Assembly (NCBI GenBank): GCA_011033025.1
Contig: WFMF01000593.1
Coordinates: 31,271 to 95,270 of the forward strand
DNA length: 64,000 bases
Origin: Beroe forskalii
Lineage: Eukaryota > Ctenophora > Nuda > Beroida > Beroidae
Direction of reading: 5' to 3'
The notes under the pieces are model-generated. The model was not told the origin of the DNA. It worked only from the letters and a program-made list of their open reading frames with translations, and made no database searches. Shown in pieces: positions 57,366 to 64,000 of this stretch; within the stretch, counting starts at the first letter, position 1; each line of letters opens with the position of its first letter. A program made the position numbers and the translations under genes.

Positions 57366-57869
57366 GTACACTTAAGAACAATCCTTAATTGATGCGGTTT
57401 GGAAAAACCGCACTAATTAAGTCATAAATGTACAATAAGTCGCATAAAACTAAGTATATGCTAATTAAATTGGACAATTTTATGAATTTTTGCGTTTTCC
57501 GATTTTGGTTTTTCGGACATGAATTAATGAATCATGACCGTCAGCTTCACTTCAAATAGTTTAAAGAATGAAATTATTATGTTGCCTTTCTGAGATTATA
57601 TATGCGGGTCAAACTACAGCACTTCTGCCTGTAGTTTTGTGGTCAGACTGTGGATACTTCTCATTACTATTTGAAAAATTTGTTTCTTGTCATAATTGTA
57701 AAATTGTATATTGCTTTGGTCCTATGAATGAATGTGATGTCGTAAATCAAGGAAAATTTCAAATTTTATTCATCTTTACACATCGTTTTCGTCTCATAAA
57801 AAAACCGCACTAATAAAATGCGCCGATCTTAAAGTCTGTAACAAATTCGTGATGCGTTCTTAAGTGTAC
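57366..57869. mobile_element. TA-flanked inverted-repeat element inside the LINE
   Basis: Termini GTACACTTAAGAAC and GTTCTTAAGTGTAC are perfect 14-bp inverted repeats flanked by TA (57364-57365, 57870-57871). Subterminal AAAACCGCACTAAT words appear near both ends. It is 504 bp with no transposase and fits a Tc1/mariner-like miniature element. LINE sequence continues on both sides (GTAGATCTACC and the AGATGGTTTGCACCC stretch). Confidence 0.75.
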
Positions 57870-57871
57870 TA

Positions 57872-58430
57872 AAGGTAGATCTACTGTTTTATCATGGTCT
57901 GTTGCTTTCTTATTGCTCCCATATGTGTCTTCATAGCAAATTTCATGGTTGGTGGTGGGTCAGAAACTAATGGTTGCAGTGATCAAATGCTGGTGATTTA
58001 TTGTCTTCCTTTTCAATGCTTGCATCATGGTTTTGATCTGGCTCCCTGGTCTTTCAAGTGGAAGCCTGTGAAGAACGACTTGTGCAATAGTTTCTCTTTT
58101 TTCTTCATCTGTAGTTTTCAGTATATCACCATCCATGAGATTTCCTATATGAAATTGCATTGGTTGGCGCAAATATCTTTTATATTTCTCCAGAATGATG
58201 TGGCATTTTTTTATTCATTGTTCTTCTCCTCCTTATCAGGAGTTCTTTTTCTTTTTGTCAGTTCTTCCTTTAGCTCTATTATTTTTGTCAAATATTGCTT
58301 TGTTGTTTTAGATTTCCCTTTTGAACCGTCTGCCTTCACCGTCTTTACAAGCTGTGTTGATTACTTAAACTTTGAATGTATTAACTTTTGGGGGGGAAAA
58401 TTTTTTCCCTTTTGGGATCTAATATCTTAA
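57872..58430 (-). pseudogene. Possible LINE ORF2 linker fragment
   Basis: The minus strand has short charged frames (TIAQVVLHRLPLERPGSQIK, IIELKEELTKRKRTPDKEEK) of the type found between endonuclease and reverse transcriptase in LINEs. The position between the two recognised parts supports it, but the frames are broken and similarity is weak. Confidence 0.35.
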
Positions 58431-58439
58431 GTAGACCTC

Positions 58440-58835
58440 CCTCTTGATTATTTGGGTTTTTTTTTGGTCTTATTGCCCTTATTGACCTTTTTTTTTTGAA
58501 ATTTAAATTTTTTTGTGGGGGTTTTTTCCAAGCTGCATTTATATTTTAAATTTATTTAAGGGCTAAATCTTTTTCTTTTTAACCCTGCCAAATTTTTTTT
58601 TAAAATTTTGCAAAACTTCTTCACTTCCATTTTCAAAACAAAAAAAGGAAAAATGGGTTTTTTTTTTTTTTCAATTTTTTTTTTTTTTTTTGGGGAAACC
58701 CCCCCGTTCAAAATTAAAAAAACCCCCTTTTTTGAAATTTTTTCTTTTTTTTTTTTAAATTTTTTTTGGAAAATTTTTTTCTCGAAAAAAAATAAAAATT
58801 TTTCCCAGGTGAAAGTCTAACTAAGAAAATAAATC
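58440..58835. other. Homopolymer-dominated low-quality-looking sequence
   Basis: Long runs of T, A, G and C (for example TTTTTTTTTTTTGGGG and CCCCCC next to A runs) replace normal sequence. Single-base runs of many lengths side by side look like poor base calling rather than a biological repeat. The left border of the foldback element cannot be placed for this reason. Confidence 0.6.
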
Positions 58836-58875
58836 AAGTATTTTGAGGTATATGTTTTACCGTTCTCGAAATCAG

Positions 58876-61765
58876 TGGGATTGGAAATCCACCCCTTTAT
58901 TCCAATAAGCCAGAGGTCGTTCGAAAAAAAGTTTCATAAAATTTCAATCTAGATGATTTGTTTTACTATTCATATGGTTTGGTACGGTGAACAAAACTCC
59001 CTTTTTCAGAAAATATTTAATCGTTCAGGATTTTTGGGGTGGAAAATCACCCCTTTGTCCAATATAGTATGAAGTTCAGATTAACAAATATGTTTCCATT
59101 GAAGAATGACGTGCCAAGTGATTTTTTGGCGATTTCTGTGACAAATTATTCATGCTAGAACTGGTTTTACCTTCGAAAATGGTATATTTTTCGGGATTTG
59201 GAGTGGAAAATCCTTGTCCAATATTGGGTACAGGTCAAATGACGAAAATCGATCTGAGGGCCATAAAACTGAATTGTACGTAATTTTTTCATTATTTCGG
59301 CATTGTATAGACGCCTTTGAACAGAATTTACAAATTTGGAAAGGTTTGGGGTGATTTTCCACCCCTTTGGCACCCGAGACCATGGTTTTTGAAGGCTGAA
59401 ATCTTGAATTATGAAAATCAGAATTCATCAAAAACACTTCGGTTACCGACAATTTACATGGAAGATACGTTTATGTGCTCAAAAATTATAGTTTTGGTGC
59501 CATTTACGTCATTGTCATTGCTCTTACTCTGCAAATAAGAGTATTTCAGGATACAAAAATGAAATGAGAAAGATTTCCGAACCTCTGGGGTGAGTCAGAT
59601 CAAAATTCTAGAAGGTTAGCTGTTTTGGTTCTCTTCAATGGTTATTGCTCTGGCAGGCTTTCGAGATGTCAGGGCAACCCGGTCATCTCTTTGGTGCTAA
59701 GCAGTACCACAGCAGTTCTGTGACAGAGCCATGGTACTGTTGGAACCTATCCAAACTACTATTTGATATGACAGAAGATGTACAAAGTGCTGTAAAACGG
59801 CAGCTTCATGATAGTCTTACAGCAGTGTCACGGCAGTTGAATGTAGTTTCAGGGCAACGCCATAGTAATCTAATTTGGGCCAGGGCAGTTCCATATGGCA
59901 GTGCTACTTCCATTTTTATGATACAGCAGTAACTTGGTAATAAGAAAATAAGATTGAGAGTAAAACGGCAGCTTCAACTTTCAAGTAAACATGTATCATG
60001 GCAAGCCCCGGCAATACTATAAGAATACTATGTAAGTATGTACTAACATACTGGATATTGGACGTGCTATGGCAGTAAAACGGCACCGGCAGTGTCCGGT
60101 CGTTTTTCAGCTTTGCTGCACATGGTCATGCGGAATGTTCATGGCAGCCTCCCAGCTTCACAGACGTTTAATGGCAGTGCTCATGAAAGACCATGTCAGT
60201 CTTATTTGAAAGTAATAACAGTATCACCGAAGAGCCACTCAGAAGTATCAGGACTACCACAGCATTGCTGCAGTAGCGGCAGTGACATAGCACAACGGCT
60301 GTGTCACGGAGGTTAAGTACTGCATGCAAGGGCAGCACCACTACTCCGTTGCAGCTACTACTTTTATAGCAGTGCCAGTATGACGTCGGAACAGGTGAAT
60401 TGCTAATCTAATAGATTTATGGAATTACTGAGGTATACGATATACAGTCGACAGTAAAGCTATTGCTGTGGTGCTGCAAAGGCACTGCTGCTTTACTACC
60501 AGACCAGCTTTGCAGTGATATAACAGTTAGGTGCCCTGTTTCAAAAGTGTTTTTAAGTGCCTTATTGTCAATTGAATTGACATGATATATAACATCGATG
60601 ATGCAGTCGCATTATTGAGATAAAGCTATAGCACTGCTAAAGCACCACCGCAGCACTCTGGCAGTGAGTAGGTCTTCTCAAGATCTACCTGCTTTGGTTC
60701 TCAGTGAAGCGATTTTTGATGTTTGCTACTAGCGTTTGAATACTATCAGACAACCATGAAGACTGAAGCTTGAATCTGCTATTGTAGATTCTGTCATATC
60801 GCGGTGCTGTGGTGAGTACTAAGTACCAGCAGTTAACTGTACCATGCTACCATAGCATTACTGCGTTGGCCTGCCACATGACTGCTGTGGTACTGCTAAA
60901 GTGCCAAAGTGATGTCGGGGTACCCCATTGGAATGTATCAGGGAGGGCAATACTAACAGTCTGCGACAGCAATCACTACTTAGATCAACAAAACAGCTAA
61001 CCTCCTAGAATTCGTGGGCTGACTCTCCCCAGAGGTTCGAAAATCCTTCTCATTACCTTTTTTTGTTCCACAAATATTTTCAAATGTTCTTATTTGCAGA
61101 ATAAAAGCAATGACAATGACGTAAATGACACCAAAACTATAAATTTTGAGCACATAAACGTATCTTCCATGTAAATTCTCGGTAACCGAAGTGTTTTTGA
61201 TGAATTCTGATATTCAAGATTTCAGCCTTCAAAAACCAGGGTCTCGGGTGCCAAAGGGGTGGAAAATCACCCCAAACCTTTCCAAATTTGTAAATTCTGT
61301 TCAAAGGCGTCTATACAATGCCGAAATAATGAAAAAATTACGTACAATTCAGTTTTATGGCCCTCAGATCGATTTTCGTCATTTCGACCTCTACCCACAT
61401 ATTGGACAAAGGGGTGATTTTCCACCCCAAATCCCGAAAATATGCCATTTTCGTAGGTAAAACCAGTTCTAGCATGAATATTTTGTCACAGAAATCGCCA
61501 AAAATCACCTTGGCACGTCATTCTTTCAATGGAAACATATTTGTTAATCATCTGAAATTTCATACTTCATATTGGACAAAGGGGTGATTTTCCACCCCAA
61601 AATCCTGAACGGACAAATATTTTCGAAAAAGGAGTTTTGTTCACCGTACCAAACCATATGAATAGTAAAATAAATCATTCAGATTGAAATTTTATGAAAC
61701 TTTTTTTTCGAACGACCTCTGGCTTATTGGACAAAGGGGTGGATTTCCACCCCACCATATTGCCC
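58876..61765. mobile_element. Large foldback element, ~750-bp arms, ~1.35-kb loop
   Basis: The left arm (about 58876-59635) and right arm (about 60985-61765) are reverse complements with scattered differences. Matching landmarks are AATAAGCCAGAGGTCGTTCG, GTTTGGTACGGTGAACAAAA, GACGTGCCAAG.TGATTTT and AGAACTGGTTTTACC. Inside the arms GGGGTGGAAAATCACCCC recurs. The loop (59640-60980) contains many loosely repeated GGCAGT/AGTACCACAGCA words but no recognisable protein. A related GGTCTATTTTCCACCCCTTT phrase at about 62077-62096 touches the LINE, so the inserted unit may extend to there. Confidence 0.75.
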
Positions 61766-62097
61766 AGGTTATAGGTCTCAAATTTGAGCTCCACATGAAG
61801 TGAAAATTGGTACTATGAAAATTTAATCTTTCTGCTACAAAAAGCAACCGTTTTGACGTCATATAAGTCGAAATTATGAGTACAGTGGCACATCAAAGTG
61901 ATCGAATTGAAATTTCTGATTTTCACCATTTTTGGGGCCACCGTGCAGCAAAACCATTTTATGAAATCCTAAAATTTTTTCTATTCTGAAAAATTTGATC
62001 CTTCTTCTATGTATAAAAATAGTTTCCAGCACTAGAGAAGTTACCAGCTCAACAGTATAGCGCCATACTTTGAGGGTCTATTTTCCACCCCTTTGGC

Positions 62098-62483
62098 ATA
62101 TCTGGGTTAATGTGATCAAGTAGGCCTTTCAGACCATCAGTTCTACTTGATGTTGGAGAGGTGTAGACTGAGCCTATAATTATTCTTTTTCCATTCAGTT
62201 TTATCTGACACCAAACTGAATCAATGTTTTCCCTTTGTAACATGTCTAGTTTTTCAGGTTGCAGATTATTTTCCAGTATTAAAGCTACTCCTTTCAGTGG
62301 GGAATTGCTGGATGACATATCATTCTGGAATATTTTTGAGGTACAGAAGAGACCAGGCAATGGGGTCCATGATCCTGTTTCCTGGATGGCTATTCCTGAC
62401 AGTTTGTTATCTTTCATGAATCTATCAAGAGCTATTTCTGAGTGTGCTGATACTTTTGATATGTTTATTTGAGCTATATACAT
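62098..62483 (-). pseudogene. LINE ORF2 endonuclease, N-terminal part
   Basis: From the ATG at 62483: IAQINISKVSAHSEIALDRF, then GIAIQETGSW, GVALILENNL and RIIIGSVYTSPTSS, the first strands of an APE-type endonuclease (Asn and Glu catalytic positions present). It is cut after DHINPD near 62098 by unrelated sequence, losing the remaining catalytic motifs. It starts 36 bp after the ORF1 stop. Confidence 0.75.
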
Positions 62484-62518
62484 AAAGAAAGCTTTAAGGT
62501 TTGTTGAAGTGGGTTAAA

Positions 62519-62799
62519 CTAGTACCTGCTTGCTTCTATAGCTTCTTTAACTTTCCTAAAGGTGGTGCATATTTTGCTGGTTGCATAATGCTGATTTGAA
62601 TTGCAGTTACAGCATTTAGTTTGTTGCATATGGCACTCATCAGCACTATGATTCTCAGCACAGAACTGACACGTTTGGTGAGTCTGACGACAAAGCTTAG
62701 CAACATGGCCAAACTTGAAACAGTTATAACATTGAATAACTCTTTGCCTTGGCTTATACTTTTCTATTTTTGTAATATTTAAGTTATTGATCTTTAGTC
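62519..62799 (-). pseudogene. LINE ORF1 C-terminal end with CCHC knuckles
   Basis: Frame with CYNCFKFGHVAKLC, CQFCAENHSADEC and CCNCNSNQHYATSKIC, giving two gag-type CCHC knuckles and a third variant. It ends EAIEASRY at a TAG (62521-62519). CCHC-bearing ORF1 is usual in Jockey/I-group LINEs and binds element RNA. The N-terminal part is absent to the right of about 62799. Confidence 0.8.
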
Positions 62800-62832
62800 A
62801 GGGACGAAATGGAATCCCGTGCATATGGAATG

Positions 62833-63300
62833 TTAACCCCTTAATGCCCGGTAGGTCAGAACCTGGTCCGATTTTGATGAAATTTTGGATTTTGTGTCTA
62901 GATGAGGTCGCATAACTTCTACCATCAAATTTGAGGTTTGGACCCCCATGGGGCCAGAAATCCCTCTGGTTGCATATGCAACCACTAGGGAAAATCGTTG
63001 CCAGTCAAATGGTGCATGGTTGCATATGCAACCACTAGGCTGAACTGGATATATTATGCCTGTATTTGTACAGTGGCCTGGTGGTTGCATATGCAACCAA
63101 GTGAAACTTTAAACAAATTTATCCATATTTCATATCATGATAATATTATCTTATTTTACCAATAAATGTGGAATATAAATATTTGCATAATTTAAGTATG
63201 AGCTTATCAATAGAAGACTGAGTTATAACACAAATGGTAACTGTACAGTGTACAAACTTGAAATTTGAAACACCAATCTATGATTGTATTAATATCAACC
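62833..63300. repeat. Three copies of a 16-bp palindrome; possible piggyBac-like end
   Basis: GGTTGCATATGCAACC is perfect at 62968-62983, 63018-63033 and 63083-63098, twice followed by ACTAGG. At 62833 a TTAA precedes CCCCTTAATGCCCGG, which resembles a piggyBac-type terminus after its TTAA target, but I found no second end. The rest to about 63300 is AT-rich. Confidence 0.5.
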
Positions 63301-63369
63301 TCTTCAATTCCATGCATTGAAAGTAGAATTTGCAATAACTCCTGTCAGTCAATCAACTATTCAAAAGAA

Positions 63370-64000
63370 TTACTACGGGATTCCCCTGGGAGCCCTGCCA
63401 GAATCCCAAGGGAGTGTTACGGGGGCTGCCGGGAGTCCTCTTGGAGTCCTCCAGGAGTCCCCCAGGAGCCCTCTGGGAGTCCTACAGGAGTCTTTAGGGA
63501 GTCCCACGGGAGTCCTTCGGGAGTCCACTGGTAAGACTCCCGTGGGACTCCCTCGAACTCCCGTGGGGCTCCCTCGAGACTCCCGTAGTCCTGTGGGACT
63601 CTCGGAGGACTTCTGGGGGACTCCCGTAGTTGTAGGACTCCCATGGGACTCTCGCAGGACTCCCGTAAGATTCCCGTTGGAAACTTGTGGGACTCCCAGA
63701 CTCCGGAGTACTCCTGGGGGACTCGACTCCCATGGAACTCCCTCGAGACTCCGTGGGACTCCCTCGAGACTCCCGTGGGACTCCCTCGAGACTCCGGTGG
63801 GACTCCCTCGAGACTCCCGTGGGACTCCCTCGAGACTCACGTGGCACTCCCTCGAGACTCCCGTGGGACTCTTGCAGGACTCCTGGGGGACTCCCTTGGG
63901 ACTCCCGTGGGCCTCCTATAGGACTCCTGTAGCTGTAGGACTCCCGGAAGACTCCCAGAGCCTCCGTGGGACTCCAGCTTAGGGCTCCCATTGGACTCCC
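63370..64000. repeat. GGACTCCCGTGGGACTCCCTCGA minisatellite with strand switch
   Basis: From about 63370 to 63530 units read GGGAGTCCT.C.GGAGTC; from about 63535 to the window edge they read GACTCCCGTGGGACTCCCTC. The switch makes an imperfect hairpin. All frames are long and open because of the unit, not because of a gene. The array continues past the right edge. Confidence 0.85.

Larger units (their letters stand above)
54391..62799 (-). mobile_element. Second LINE family, long copy split by insertions (copy B)
   Basis: Read 5' to 3' on the minus strand: ORF1 end (62799-62519), start of ORF2 endonuclease (62483-62098), a foreign foldback region (about 62097 to about 58440), a possible linker fragment (58430-57872), a TA-flanked element (57869-57366), reverse transcriptase and C-terminus (57360-55366), 3' UTR, and an (AAT)n tail at 54391. 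Protein order and the shared 3' end with copy A support one element. Continuity across the foldback block is inference. Confidence 0.65.

Noticed and set aside
57894-58430. Plus-strand frame of 178 codons rich in Phe and Ser
   Set aside because: It is the complement of LINE-like charged sequence and runs into the homopolymer region; composition is that of T-rich DNA.
63265-63991. Long Pro/Arg/Ser/Leu frames at the right edge
   Set aside because: Produced by the GGACTCCCGTGG minisatellite; open in several frames on both strands.

Overview
The window is animal nuclear DNA, most likely from an invertebrate metazoan. It has short spliced exons with GT/AG borders, non-LTR retrotransposons with animal-type endonuclease and reverse transcriptase, a Gypsy-like gag, Tc1/mariner-, hAT- and Mutator-like miniature elements, and very large minisatellites. 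Nothing bacterial or organellar was seen. Two runs of exactly 100 N (17993-18092 and 50686-50785) mark scaffold gaps. I cannot name the species from the sequence.

Host genes form a thin framework. (1) A minus-strand gene of unknown function lies at about 4699-1210, with a lysine-rich first exon and an acidic second exon. (2) A plus-strand gene at about 15675-18325 encodes an acidic helix, a PPSY motif, a QGYPAQ/QGYAAQ repeat tract and a Cys-x2-Cys segment; its last exon occurs three times in tandem. (3) The N-terminal part of a plus-strand MSH6-like mismatch-repair gene (27156-30795) has a PWWP domain and five phase-consistent exons; no MutS core follows in the window. (4) A plus-strand gene starting at 39562 encodes paired CxxC motifs; its first intron holds a 3.7-kb minisatellite. 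A further orphan exon lies at 48117-48257.

Most of the rest is mobile or repetitive. A CR1-like LINE is present as a near-complete copy (8371-12957) and a 5'-truncated, nearly identical copy (21407-24118). A second LINE family (ORF1 with CCHC knuckles) is present as a truncated copy (37127-38597) and as a long copy on the minus strand (62799-54391), split by a 504-bp TA-flanked element and by a large foldback block. A Gypsy-like LTR and gag lie at 49272-50685. Foldback blocks whose arms are built from short tandem units recur at 24214-27022, 27380-29170, 35418-36931, 52277-54373, 58876-61765 and 63370-64000. Two of them share the same terminal sequence although their internal repeats are unrelated, and one has a 9-bp target duplication. 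CpG-rich hairpin modules cluster at 5.3-8.4 kb, 13.1 kb and 20.2-20.8 kb.

The genes do not form a pathway together. The main theme is host introns and old transposons repeatedly colonised by hairpin-forming, minisatellite-bearing elements.
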